Assembly: GCA_000403495.2 (NCBI GenBank)
Contig: KE159799.1
Coordinates: 1,103,940-1,167,939, forward strand
Length of the DNA: 64,000 bases
Source of the DNA: Lachnospiraceae bacterium 10-1
Lineage (GTDB): Bacteria > Bacillota > Clostridia > Lachnospirales > Lachnospiraceae
Reading direction: 5' to 3'
Shown piece by piece: positions 17,791-26,403 of this stretch. The notes under the pieces were generated by a model that was not told the DNA's origin, did not search any database, and was given only the letters and a program-made list of their open reading frames with translations. The translations under genes were made by a program, and so were the position numbers. Each line of letters opens with the position of its first letter. Positions within the stretch are counted from its first letter, which is position 1.

Positions 17791-18744
17791 TCAGACAATT
17801 TTCAAAAACTCTTTTACCTGTTCAAAAATACCCTTTCCATCCAGCTTATATTTTTCAAGAAGTGCCTGTGCGGAGCCTGATTCTCCAAACACATCCTGCA
17901 TTCCTATCTTTTTTACAGGTACCGGATTTGCTTCTCCAAGCGCATCCCCCACCGCACTTCCCAACCCGCCGATCACGGAATGTTCCTCTACCGTTACCAC
18001 TTTTCCGGTTTTCCGGGCTGAACTCAGAATAAGATCTTTATCCAAAGGTTTAATCGTACAAATATTGATTACTTCCGCGCTAATACCATCCTGCTTCAGC
18101 ATTTTTGCCGCCTCAAGGGAATTTGCCACGCAGATGCCTGTGGCTATGATGGATAAATCCTTTCCTTCTCTTACCACGCTGCCTTTTCCCATTTCAAATT
18201 TATAATCCGGCCGGTCATTAATCACAGGACATGCGCCACGTCCAAATCTTAAATAAACAGGACCTTTATACTCTGCCGCCGCCTTAACTGCCGCTTTTGC
18301 CTCAATGTCATCTGAGGGGCACATTACCACCATTTGAGGAATCGTTCTCATTAATGCAATATCCTCATTGCACTGATGGGTAGCTCCGTCTTCCCCTACC
18401 GTAATGCCTGCGTGGGTGGCTCCAATCTTCACATTTAAATGAGGATATCCCACTGAATTTCTGATCTGTTCAAATGCCCTTCCTGCTGCAAACATGGCAA
18501 AGCTACTGGCAAAAGGTATCTTTCCTGCTGCGGCAAGCCCTGCCGCAACTCCTATCATATTGCTCTCTGCAATGCCGCAGTCTATATGTCTGTCTGGATA
18601 CTTTTTCTTAAAAATTTCTGTCTTTGTTGCTGATGCCAAATCAGCATCCAGCACCACAATATCCTTATTTTCCGCCCCCAGCCGGGCAAGCGCATTTCCG
18701 TAGCTTTCTCTGGTAGCAACCTTTTTTACCATATTTTCCCTCAT
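17791..18744 (-). CDS. Transketolase, C-terminal subunit
   Basis: Pyrimidine-binding and C-terminal domains of a split transketolase, 317 residues. Motifs are VLDADLASATKTEIF, FKKKYPDRHIDCGIAESNMIGVAAG in the region of the activating Glu, and the C-terminal VVTVEEHSVIGGLGSAVGDAL. The ATG overlaps the stop of the N-terminal subunit as ATGA and has GGAGG seven bases upstream. It moves two-carbon units between pentose and other sugar phosphates, which links the D-xylulose 5-phosphate formed by this operon to central metabolism. Confidence 0.93.
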   Translation of the reverse strand: MRENMVKKVATRESYGNALARLGAENKDIVVLDADLASATKTEIFKKKYPDRHIDCGIAESNMIGVAAGLAAAGKIPFASSFAMFAAGRAFEQIRNSVGYPHLNVKIGATHAGITVGEDGATHQCNEDIALMRTIPQMVVMCPSDDIEAKAAVKAAAEYKGPVYLRFGRGACPVINDRPDYKFEMGKGSVVREGKDLSIIATGICVANSLEAAKMLKQDGISAEVINICTIKPLDKDLILSSARKTGKVVTVEEHSVIGGLGSAVGDALGEANPVPVKKIGMQDVFGESGSAQALLEKYKLDGKGIFEQVKEFLKIV

Positions 18745-19586
18745 CCGGCTTCCTCCCTTAATAGTTTTCTATCTGCATTTTCAAGCTCAGCCATTGCCAC
18801 CTCATACTCCATGTCATTGGGGGCCTTTCCATGCCATCCGGCGTCTCCTTCCATGAAAGAAACTCCTTTTCCCTTAATACTGTGGGCAATCACAGCAACA
18901 GGCATTCCCCTGATATTTTTCGCTTCCCTGAAAGCTTCCCGCAAAGAATCAAAATCATGGGCATCTGCATGAACCACATGAAACTGAAAAGCCTCAAATT
19001 TTTTATCAATAGGATAAGGGGAGCAGACATTCTCAACAGGTCCGTCGATTTGAAGTCCGTTATTGTCCACGATTACCACCAGATGATCCAGCTTATGGTG
19101 TCCGGCAAACATAGCCGCTTCCCACACCTGTCCCTCCTGAAGCTCCCCATCTCCTAAAAGTGTGTAAACTCTATATGTCTTATGATCCATTTTTGCTGCC
19201 AGCGCCATGCCTGCCGCCACAGAAATCCCCTGTCCCAACGAACCGCTTGACATATCTATTCCTTCCATATGATTCATACAGGGATGTCCCTGTAAATAGG
19301 AGCCCAGCCTGCGCAGTGTCACCAAATCCTCCACCGGGAAAAAGCCTCTGTAAGCCAGGGCAGCGTACAGTCCTGGTGCAGTATGACCTTTGGAAAGCAC
19401 AAACCGGTCTCTATCCTCCATCCCGGGGTTTTCAGGATCAACGTTCATTTCTTCAAAATACAGATACGTAAAAATATCCGCCGCTGATAAGGAACCGCCC
19501 GGATGTCCTGCTTTGGCACTGTGAACAGCGCTCACAATTCCTTTGCGTATCTGATTTGCCGTTTTCTTTAGTTCAAGATTATTCAT
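18741..19586 (-). CDS. Transketolase, N-terminal (thiamine diphosphate-binding) subunit
   Basis: The other half of the split enzyme, 281 residues from the ATG at 19586, preferred to an ATG at 19604 that lacks a ribosome site (GGAGG is 11 bases upstream of 19586). The thiamine diphosphate motif is GDGELQEGQVWEAAM followed by DNNGLQIDG. Also present are SAVHSAKAGHPGGSLS and VLSKGHTAPGLYAAL. Split transketolases are common in Clostridia sugar operons. It follows the kinase gene with a gap of seven bases. Confidence 0.93.
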   Translation of the reverse strand: MNNLELKKTANQIRKGIVSAVHSAKAGHPGGSLSAADIFTYLYFEEMNVDPENPGMEDRDRFVLSKGHTAPGLYAALAYRGFFPVEDLVTLRRLGSYLQGHPCMNHMEGIDMSSGSLGQGISVAAGMALAAKMDHKTYRVYTLLGDGELQEGQVWEAAMFAGHHKLDHLVVIVDNNGLQIDGPVENVCSPYPIDKKFEAFQFHVVHADAHDFDSLREAFREAKNIRGMPVAVIAHSIKGKGVSFMEGDAGWHGKAPNDMEYEVAMAELENADRKLLREEAG

Positions 19587-19593
19587 AATAGTC

Positions 19594-20943
19594 TCATCCT
19601 CCATCTATGCCCAATGCCCGCAGGCCGGATTTCAGCGCCCCAATAGCAGTTGCTTCTCCCTCATCCGCCCTACGGACGCTTCTGTCCAGTGTATCTTCTA
19701 AAATTCCCATCAAAAATCCGGATCTCGACAGTCCTCCTGATACTTTTACCTGATTCTTTTTTTCAGAAATCATTGCTTCCACACTCTTTACACAGCCTGC
19801 CACATCCCGAATAATTCCCTCCAATCCGGCACGTGCAAAATCCTCTCTGGTATGCTGAAGCAAAATATTGGTAAAACTTCCCTTCTGTAAAGGATTCCAT
19901 TCCGGCGTTCCAGTACCCGTCAATGCATTAACAAAACACATTCCATGTGCGCCCTTAGGCGCCGCTTCCGCTTCCTTGAGCAATATTTTCAGCGCCTCAT
20001 CTTTATCCAAATGGCTGTAAAAGGTATTGCAAAGCCAATCCAGCGTAGTTCCTGCACCAGGAACCATTCCCTCTAGAATCCATGTGCCCTGCGCAGCCCC
20101 AACATTGCAATTCACCCGCATTTCCAGGTCAAGTACCGGCTTGTTTGTCTGTGCAATTACATAAGCTCCGGTTCCCATATTACAGATCAGACAGTCCTCC
20201 TCTTTGTTCTGCATTCCCAAAGCCGCACACTGCTGATCTCCTCCCGCAGACACCACCAAAATCCTGCTCCCTGTCCTAAGAAAATCACTGATACTGGATC
20301 TTGTTTTCCCAATTACACTCCCCACCGGAACAAGGGTGCACAGCTTATCTGCGTCAACCTCAAACAGTTCCAGCAATTCCTCCGACCATTTCTCCATATG
20401 CAGATCATACAGACAGGTCCGGCTGGCAATTGAAGTATCCGTAACATATTCACCAGTCAGATAATGCAGTACATACTCCTGAAATCCAATCAGTTTTACC
20501 GCCTGCTCATAAACCTCCGGCATATGTCTTTTTACATATTTCATTTTAGGTGCGGAAAAAACCGGAGAAGGACGCATCCCGCAAATTCCATATATTGTTT
20601 TTGTCTTCGGCGCCAGTTCTTCTATCAGGCCGACACATCTTTTATCCTGCCACATAACCGCATGGCAAAGGGCATGTCCGTCCTTTCCCATTGGAATTAC
20701 GGAAGAGCGCTGGGCAGTCACGGAAATTCCATCCAGCTTTATTTTCTCCGTCGCACAAAAATCACCTATTTCCCTAAGGCATCTGTCAAGGGCTTCATCC
20801 AGCTGCCTCATTTCCATAAGAACGCCTCCCTCAGACGTATAATGAAGCCAATATTTACTTTGACAACTTTTTAAGATATGTCCATGATCGTCCATAAGCA
20901 TGCCCCGCATGCTTGAAGTGCCTATATCAAGAATCAGCAGCAT
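19594..20943 (-). CDS. FGGY-family carbohydrate kinase
   Basis: Sugar kinase of 449 residues. The N-terminal phosphate loop is LILDIGTSSMRGMLMD. The middle has VTAQRSSVIP and AVMWQDKRC, and the C-terminal FGGY domain has VKVSGGLSRSGFLMGILEDTLDR and DEGEATAIGAL. The ATG at 20943 has AAGGAGG five bases upstream, so the frame opening at 20976 is not used. The family includes xylulo-, ribulo- and glycerol kinases. In this operon it probably phosphorylates the free sugar or sugar acid delivered by the ABC importer, the step that a PTS performs in ordinary ascorbate use. The exact substrate is not known. Confidence 0.9.
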   Translation of the reverse strand: MLLILDIGTSSMRGMLMDDHGHILKSCQSKYWLHYTSEGGVLMEMRQLDEALDRCLREIGDFCATEKIKLDGISVTAQRSSVIPMGKDGHALCHAVMWQDKRCVGLIEELAPKTKTIYGICGMRPSPVFSAPKMKYVKRHMPEVYEQAVKLIGFQEYVLHYLTGEYVTDTSIASRTCLYDLHMEKWSEELLELFEVDADKLCTLVPVGSVIGKTRSSISDFLRTGSRILVVSAGGDQQCAALGMQNKEEDCLICNMGTGAYVIAQTNKPVLDLEMRVNCNVGAAQGTWILEGMVPGAGTTLDWLCNTFYSHLDKDEALKILLKEAEAAPKGAHGMCFVNALTGTGTPEWNPLQKGSFTNILLQHTREDFARAGLEGIIRDVAGCVKSVEAMISEKKNQVKVSGGLSRSGFLMGILEDTLDRSVRRADEGEATAIGALKSGLRALGIDGG

Positions 20944-20979
20944 ACTGCCTCCTTTGTAATTGTCTTTATAAAACATCTG

Positions 20980-22359
20980 TTACAGCCCAAACTCATAAAT
21001 GACAAGTTCCTCCACCATTCCTTGTCCGGAACATTCTGAAATACTGATGCCGCCAAACACATTCTCAGGAAATACTCTGGCTGAAATGGTATACTGTTCG
21101 TTGATAAACACCTCGACGGATGAATGATCCAATATCATATCTATACGATATTCACAAAGCCAGCCAGTAATTGGAACCTCTATCTGCTGCGTCTCCACAT
21201 TTGCATCTTTCGCAGACCTGGAACGGTCTAAAATAATGCGTTGTAAAATATGGTCAATTTTTAATTCCGTGTATTCCATTCCCTCCCGTGAAGCAAATAC
21301 TCTCACTGTAAAGCAGCTATTTTCCGGTATTTTTACCTTACAACAAATTTCCCCCTGTCGGCATTCTGCAAGCACTTTTCCCTGTTCCACGTAAGAAAAT
21401 GCCATATGCTCCAAAGAATACAGCTTTTTTTTACGAAGCATTCTGCATTCTTCTGCCAGCCGGATACACAGGCCATCTTCTTTCAAAAATACTTCCCGGG
21501 GAAGCGACTGCATTCCCGCCCAGCCTCTATGATAAGTACAGGACATGCGGTCCCATTCAAACAGACATCCAATGGTAATATATCTTCCTTTGGGATCTGT
21601 CAGATAAGTATTAGGCGCATAAAAACCCTTTTTTCCAACACTATAATCAAAAACCCCTTCCGAATGTACCGTAAATTCCCAAGTTGTTTTATTTAATCCT
21701 CCAATACAGTATCTGGTTCCTTCCAAAGGTGCATATAAAAGAACATATTGTTCTCCAAACTTTAACATATTGGGACATTCCAGCAGTTCATATTCCCGGG
21801 AAGTATACAGGATAGAACAAAATGACCATTTTTTAAGATCCGGTGACCGGTAAAGTCCCACACATCCTTTATTTTCCCAGGTCCCGGAAAGCAGCATTAA
21901 ATATTCCTCTTCCTTCCATATAAAAGGATCCCGCCACATACTGATACCGCATCTAAGCTCATTAGGCACTGCCGGTTTTCCCACCTTCTCCCAATGCTCT
22001 AAATTTGGATCTCCCACTGCACACCACTGCTGTGCACCATGCCTGGGACCTCTTTCTTTTTCTCCCACACTGGTATAAAAAAGATAAATCTGATCCCCTT
22101 TTTCCACCGCACAGCCTGAATAGCAGTGCAGTTCCCCTTCCGCATAAGAAGGTGTAAGGGCAACGGTACATTCCTCCCAATGAATCAAATCTCTTGATTT
22201 AGCATGTCCCCAATGAATATCTCCCCACACATCTCCACCAGGATTGTACTGATAAAACATGTGGTACCAGCCATCTTTGTAAATCAGCCCATTAGGATCA
22301 TTGATCCAGTTTTTTTGGGGCCTGTAGTGAAATCCAGGATAAAATTTATCCTCCATCAT
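20980..22359 (-). CDS. Glycoside hydrolase family 32 (beta-fructosidase-like)
   Basis: Intracellular GH32 enzyme, 459 residues, with no signal peptide. The nucleophile motif is WINDPNG near residue 15, the RDP motif is MWRDPFIW and the acid/base is in ELLECPNML. A C-terminal beta-sandwich follows, with HSSVEVFINEQY, the usual GH32 closing module. I chose the ATG at 22359 because ACGGAG is six bases upstream; the frame extends to a TTG that overlaps the upstream stop. GH32 members release fructose from sucrose, sucrose phosphate or fructans. Here the substrate may be a fructosyl-containing glycoside carried in by the operon's importer. Confidence 0.9.
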   Translation of the reverse strand: MMEDKFYPGFHYRPQKNWINDPNGLIYKDGWYHMFYQYNPGGDVWGDIHWGHAKSRDLIHWEECTVALTPSYAEGELHCYSGCAVEKGDQIYLFYTSVGEKERGPRHGAQQWCAVGDPNLEHWEKVGKPAVPNELRCGISMWRDPFIWKEEEYLMLLSGTWENKGCVGLYRSPDLKKWSFCSILYTSREYELLECPNMLKFGEQYVLLYAPLEGTRYCIGGLNKTTWEFTVHSEGVFDYSVGKKGFYAPNTYLTDPKGRYITIGCLFEWDRMSCTYHRGWAGMQSLPREVFLKEDGLCIRLAEECRMLRKKKLYSLEHMAFSYVEQGKVLAECRQGEICCKVKIPENSCFTVRVFASREGMEYTELKIDHILQRIILDRSRSAKDANVETQQIEVPITGWLCEYRIDMILDHSSVEVFINEQYTISARVFPENVFGGISISECSGQGMVEELVIYEFGL

Positions 22360-22379
22360 CCAATCTCCGTTCTGAAAAT

Positions 22380-24446
22380 TCAAGTATACTGTACCAATTC
22401 AACACTTTTAACACGGAAGTCATCTGCCATAAAAGTGCCTTCACAGATTAAAAAACCACAGCCTCCGTTTTGATACCTTTCATCCTCGGCTGATAACAAT
22501 ATTTCACCGTTAATGGCAGTGCTGATTCTTTTCCCTTCCGCCTGCAGGGTAAGTTCATAAGTTTCCAACTCTTTATAGGAAAAAGGAAGCTCCTCTAATA
22601 TTGTCCTTTCCTCCCCGTCCTGCCGGATTAGCTGGGCAGTATTGTGGTCTTTCAGTAAAAATGCATAATATTTTCTATGTCCCCGGCTGCGGATCACCAG
22701 CCCAAATTCCTTGTGCAGATAGGGAACTGCTTTACAGGACACCTGATAATTACTAAAATCTTTGGTACCTATGACTGCAAGCCCCGTCCCTTCATGATTG
22801 GAAACGGTAAAAGTATGTCTGGCATCAAAGGAAAATTCCTTTGCTGATGAAGTAAACGCCTGTAACTGCATATTGGCGCGTCCTAAATCAAAATTACGAA
22901 GAGAGCCGGTAATCAAAAAATCAGAGGGTGCACCTTTAAAATCGACAGAACGGACCAGCACCTGACTAAAAGTTTCTCCTATTACCTCTATTCCAAAGCG
23001 GTCAATGCATTTTCCTCCTAATGAGGGAATATGCCATACATACTCTTTCCAGTCAGAACTTCCTTCATATATGCAGCTTTCCATTACCTGCTTTTGATCA
23101 TCAAAATCATAATAGATCACATAAAACCTGAAATTTATCCGCCCGCAAAGTGTCTTAAGACTTACATAAACCTTCTGAGTTTCATATAAAACAGGACTTC
23201 CTAAAAGACAATAGCTTCCATAAATATCCTCTCTCTGCCACATAACCGGAACAGACGCAAATCCTTTTTCTTCCTGTAAGGATATTTCAAGTCCTTCCCC
23301 CTGTCTATTTTTAAGCTCTACCGTTCCTCCTCTCACAGGACACGTTTCAAATCCCTGCACTGCTCCTTTATAATCAAAGGAAAATCTGTGAGGACGCACC
23401 TGATATTTTGTTTTATAAATCTGATTGTGCAGTTTTAAAATCCTTTTAGTCTGCTGAACAGCATCCGTTACGCATTCGCCTCCATTAGAGGAAATGTTAT
23501 AAAAACGGTCTGCGATAGGCGTCCTAAAATCAAATTCTTTTGTAATTGCATCAGCTCCAAGCCGGATTCCATTCAGGCATCCTATGTTTGCTCCGTTGCA
23601 GTCCGTATCCCAGCCTGCAGATACACATAACTGCATTGCATCACGAAAACTGTCTTTTCCTAAAAGAAGCACCGTAAGCATCAGTGCTGTGTTAGGTATC
23701 ACATGGCAGTTTCCCGGAAATTTATCATATCCCCATCTTTTTTCCAGATATGCCCTTGCAGTCCGAAAATCCGGCTTATCCTTGCAAAAGGCTATTATTT
23801 CCCCAAAAATGTCTTTTAGCTGCTTTACATTTATATAAGAAAGATTTTCTTCCAGCAATGCTTCAAGATTTCTTTCTCTAAATGCCGCCGCTTCCATTCC
23901 CGCCCAAAAGCAGGCCGACTCTACCGCCACACCGTCATGACTCACCTGCGCCTGCATTTTAGTGTATTTTCTTGCCTTTTCAACATCTCCGGCAAAAACA
24001 AGGGGAATTGCATCTATAAAAATCTGGGCGCCAATCTGCTCTGCCGCAGCTCTTCCATTTCTCTCCATACTTCCGCTTTCCGGTGCTTTAATGCCGCTTT
24101 TTAACCGCAGATATGCTGTATGTTCAGTGGATCTGCCAAGCCCGCCCCACCAGAAAACAGTTTTTTCTTCAATCAAATAATTAAGCCATGTATTTCCAAA
24201 TTCCGCAGGACTTAATTTTGCTAAAGGATAATCCTCCAATGCATTGAAAAAGGTAAATGTGCCTGAGAGATCATCATCCGCAACATGAAGAGGAACTCCA
24301 ATTTCTTCTGCCACAAAATGATCTACCACATCAAACCGGTCTTTAATTTTTTCATAGGGCCATCCTTCTATGGGGCGTCCATAAAATACACCAATTATTT
24401 TTCCAAGTATTCCTGCATAAACCTTTTCTTCATAATTGTCTATCAT
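22380..24446 (-). CDS. ADP-ribosylglycohydrolase-superfamily hydrolase with C-terminal beta-sandwich region
   Basis: A 688-residue protein. The N-terminal half (about 1-340) is an ADP-ribosylglycohydrolase fold: GKIIGVFYGRPIEGWP, DDDLSGTF (metal Asp cluster) and SAGWDTDCNGANIGCLNG (second metal motif). The C-terminal half (about 360-688) is beta-rich, ends with a concanavalin-like segment (FGLVIRSRGHRKYYAFLL) and may bind glycans. Relatives in sugar operons are thought to cleave N- or O-ribosides rather than proteins. The ribokinase in the divergent unit and transketolase downstream would fit a released ribose. ATG 24446 has GGGAG before it; the longer frame to 24512 lacks support. Confidence 0.85.
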   Translation of the reverse strand: MIDNYEEKVYAGILGKIIGVFYGRPIEGWPYEKIKDRFDVVDHFVAEEIGVPLHVADDDLSGTFTFFNALEDYPLAKLSPAEFGNTWLNYLIEEKTVFWWGGLGRSTEHTAYLRLKSGIKAPESGSMERNGRAAAEQIGAQIFIDAIPLVFAGDVEKARKYTKMQAQVSHDGVAVESACFWAGMEAAAFRERNLEALLEENLSYINVKQLKDIFGEIIAFCKDKPDFRTARAYLEKRWGYDKFPGNCHVIPNTALMLTVLLLGKDSFRDAMQLCVSAGWDTDCNGANIGCLNGIRLGADAITKEFDFRTPIADRFYNISSNGGECVTDAVQQTKRILKLHNQIYKTKYQVRPHRFSFDYKGAVQGFETCPVRGGTVELKNRQGEGLEISLQEEKGFASVPVMWQREDIYGSYCLLGSPVLYETQKVYVSLKTLCGRINFRFYVIYYDFDDQKQVMESCIYEGSSDWKEYVWHIPSLGGKCIDRFGIEVIGETFSQVLVRSVDFKGAPSDFLITGSLRNFDLGRANMQLQAFTSSAKEFSFDARHTFTVSNHEGTGLAVIGTKDFSNYQVSCKAVPYLHKEFGLVIRSRGHRKYYAFLLKDHNTAQLIRQDGEERTILEELPFSYKELETYELTLQAEGKRISTAINGEILLSAEDERYQNGGCGFLICEGTFMADDFRVKSVELVQYT

Positions 24447-24496
24447 CCCAAACTCCCTTCCGGTGTGTTTACACAATAAAGCTGTTATCAGACAAC

Positions 24497-24514
24497 TTGT
24501 GCCCTTTAGCACAA
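24497..24514. other. Intra-operon stem-loop
   Basis: A six-base perfect stem (TTGTGC with GCACAA, six-base loop) lies between the second permease and the ADP-ribosylglycohydrolase-like gene. No U-run follows, so it is more likely an mRNA processing or stability hairpin than a terminator. Confidence 0.35.
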
Positions 24515-24524
24515 ATCCTGTTCC

Positions 24525-25376
24525 TTACCCCTTAATCCCCGATGCGGCAACTCCTTCCACAAAATACTTCTGGAAGCAAAGATATAAAATCAGCAGCGGA
24601 AGAATTGTAACCACCGCCATTGCCATAATAGGCCCTATGTCCATTGTGGAGCCCGACTCTCCCTTAAAAGCGTTTAGTCCCAGCGCTATTGTAAATTTAG
24701 CGGGCCTGCCTAAATAGATTAAAGGCGCCATATAATCATTCCAGCAAAATACCAGCTGATTGATTACCACCACTAATAAAGCGGGCTTACAGTTGGGCAG
24801 ATAGATTCTTGTAAAAATGCCAAACCAACTGCAACCGTCAATTTTCGCCGCCTCGGCCAGATCATTGGGTAGTCCTGCAAAAAACTGGCGCAGTAAAAAT
24901 ATGTTAAAAGTGCTGGTGCCAAAAAACGCAGGAAGTACAAGGGGATAAATAGTATTCAGCCAGTGAAACTTGCTGTACATAATATACATGGGAATCAAAG
25001 TGACCGTCTGGGGAACCATCATAGTTGCAAGCAGTACCAAAAATAATACATTTTTTAGTCTGGACTGAAACTTGGCAAATCCAAATGCAACCAGCGAGCA
25101 GCTGCATACCGTTCCTATTACGCATAAACCAGCAATTTTCACCGTATTCCAAATATAAATCAGGAATTTTCCACCTTTCCATCCCTTTTCAAATGCACGG
25201 AAGGAAACCGGCCAGGGAAGAAGCTGCTTATAATCTGCTATTCCCGCTTCTGTTTTTAAAGAGGTGCACAGCATCCAGACAAAGGGAAACAAAAAGAGTG
25301 CCGCAAGCACGATCAGCAGAATCTGTGTTAAAATATTTCCCGCACTTTTTTTCATAGGTCTTTTCTCTTTTGTCAT
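24525..25376 (-). CDS. Carbohydrate ABC transporter permease (MalG type)
   Basis: Membrane subunit of a CUT1-type sugar importer, 283 residues, about six transmembrane helices. It begins with a basic segment then ILTQILLIVLAALFLFPFVWML, carries the EAA loop as LAEAAKIDGCSWFGIFTRIYLPNCKPA and ends YFVEGVAASGIKG, the typical MalG terminus. It follows the MalF-type gene by two bases. The ATPase is not encoded here, as is usual when a shared MsmK/UgpC-like ATPase is used. Confidence 0.93.
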   Translation of the reverse strand: MTKEKRPMKKSAGNILTQILLIVLAALFLFPFVWMLCTSLKTEAGIADYKQLLPWPVSFRAFEKGWKGGKFLIYIWNTVKIAGLCVIGTVCSCSLVAFGFAKFQSRLKNVLFLVLLATMMVPQTVTLIPMYIMYSKFHWLNTIYPLVLPAFFGTSTFNIFLLRQFFAGLPNDLAEAAKIDGCSWFGIFTRIYLPNCKPALLVVVINQLVFCWNDYMAPLIYLGRPAKFTIALGLNAFKGESGSTMDIGPIMAMAVVTILPLLILYLCFQKYFVEGVAASGIKG

Positions 25377-25378
25377 AT

Positions 25379-26290
25379 CTAGTTCACATCCTCTCTATAA
25401 AATACCCAGAACTTTGATGTTCCAAGAATTACAAGTGTCAGCAGAATCATAATGATAAACAGTACCCAGGCAAGTGCAGAGGCATATCCAAATTTTCCGT
25501 AGGAAAATGCAGTATTATAAAGATAAAGTCCATACACATAAGTAGACTGGGCAGGCCCTCCTCCTGTCATTACATATGGCTGAGTAAAAATCTGCAGCCC
25601 TTTGATGATCGCCATAAGTACATTAAAAAATACTACCGGACTGATCAACGGAAACGTAATATGAAAAAATCTTTGTATTCCATTTGCCCCGTCTAAATCT
25701 GCCGCCTCATAATAATCTCTCGGCACGTCCTGAAGGCCTGCCAGCACAATGGTCATCGCAGTTCCAATACAGAACATGTCCATAAAGATAATTGACAGCA
25801 TTGCCGTATTTCTGTTTCCAAGGAAATTAATACTCTCCATCCCAAGGGCATTTAATATCACATTGATAAATCCATTGGTTCCATTAAATAAGTAAGTCCA
25901 TGCAATATAAGTTGCAACCCCTGTACAGATCGTGGGCAGATAAAAAATCCCCCGAAATACATTGGTTCCTAACAACCGCTTATTTAATAGTGTGGCCAGA
26001 AAAATAGAAACCATCGTGTTAAGCGGGACAGAAACCCCAATATAAAAGAACGTGTTTTTAAGCGACAAGCCAAATGTTTTATCTTTTGTCAAAATCTGAA
26101 TAAAATTAGATATCCCGATAAAATCCCTGTTTGTCAGTCCGTTCCAATTTGTGAAAGACATAACAAAGGAATATACCATAGGAAAACAGGTAAATGCACA
26201 AAACCCAACTAGCCAGGGTGATATAAAAACCCAGAACAGCTTCGAGGTATCATTTAATTTCTTTTTCTTTTTTTTGTTTTGTTTTGCCAT
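25379..26290 (-). CDS. Carbohydrate ABC transporter permease (MalF type)
   Basis: First membrane subunit of the CUT1 sugar importer, 303 residues. The N-terminus is lysine-rich (KQNKKKKKKL) ahead of helix one (LFWVFISPWLVGFCAF). The EAA loop is YYEAADLDGANGIQRFFHITFPLISP, followed by GGGPAQSTYVYGLYLY, all typical of MalF/UgpA. It sits between the binding protein and the MalG partner on one transcript. Confidence 0.93.
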   Translation of the reverse strand: MAKQNKKKKKKLNDTSKLFWVFISPWLVGFCAFTCFPMVYSFVMSFTNWNGLTNRDFIGISNFIQILTKDKTFGLSLKNTFFYIGVSVPLNTMVSIFLATLLNKRLLGTNVFRGIFYLPTICTGVATYIAWTYLFNGTNGFINVILNALGMESINFLGNRNTAMLSIIFMDMFCIGTAMTIVLAGLQDVPRDYYEAADLDGANGIQRFFHITFPLISPVVFFNVLMAIIKGLQIFTQPYVMTGGGPAQSTYVYGLYLYNTAFSYGKFGYASALAWVLFIIMILLTLVILGTSKFWVFYREDVN

Positions 26291-26314
26291 TCTACTTCTC
26301 CCTATCTTTACACC

Positions 26315-26380
26315 AATCCGAAGTCCCCATCTTCTTTCGGATTAATGGCTAAGCGTGGAAGGAGCTTCACGTCCCTCCAC
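26315..26380 (-). other. Two stem-loops between binding protein and permease genes
   Basis: On the transcript, a nine-base stem pairs 26355-26363 with 26372-26380 (one G-U pair). An eight-base perfect stem pairs 26315-26322 with 26336-26343. Hairpins here commonly protect the binding-protein mRNA from 3' decay or cause partial termination, so that it is made in excess over the permeases. No long U-run follows. Confidence 0.5.
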
Positions 26381-26403
26381 AACTATGCCGTGCTTTTTCT
26401 TTT

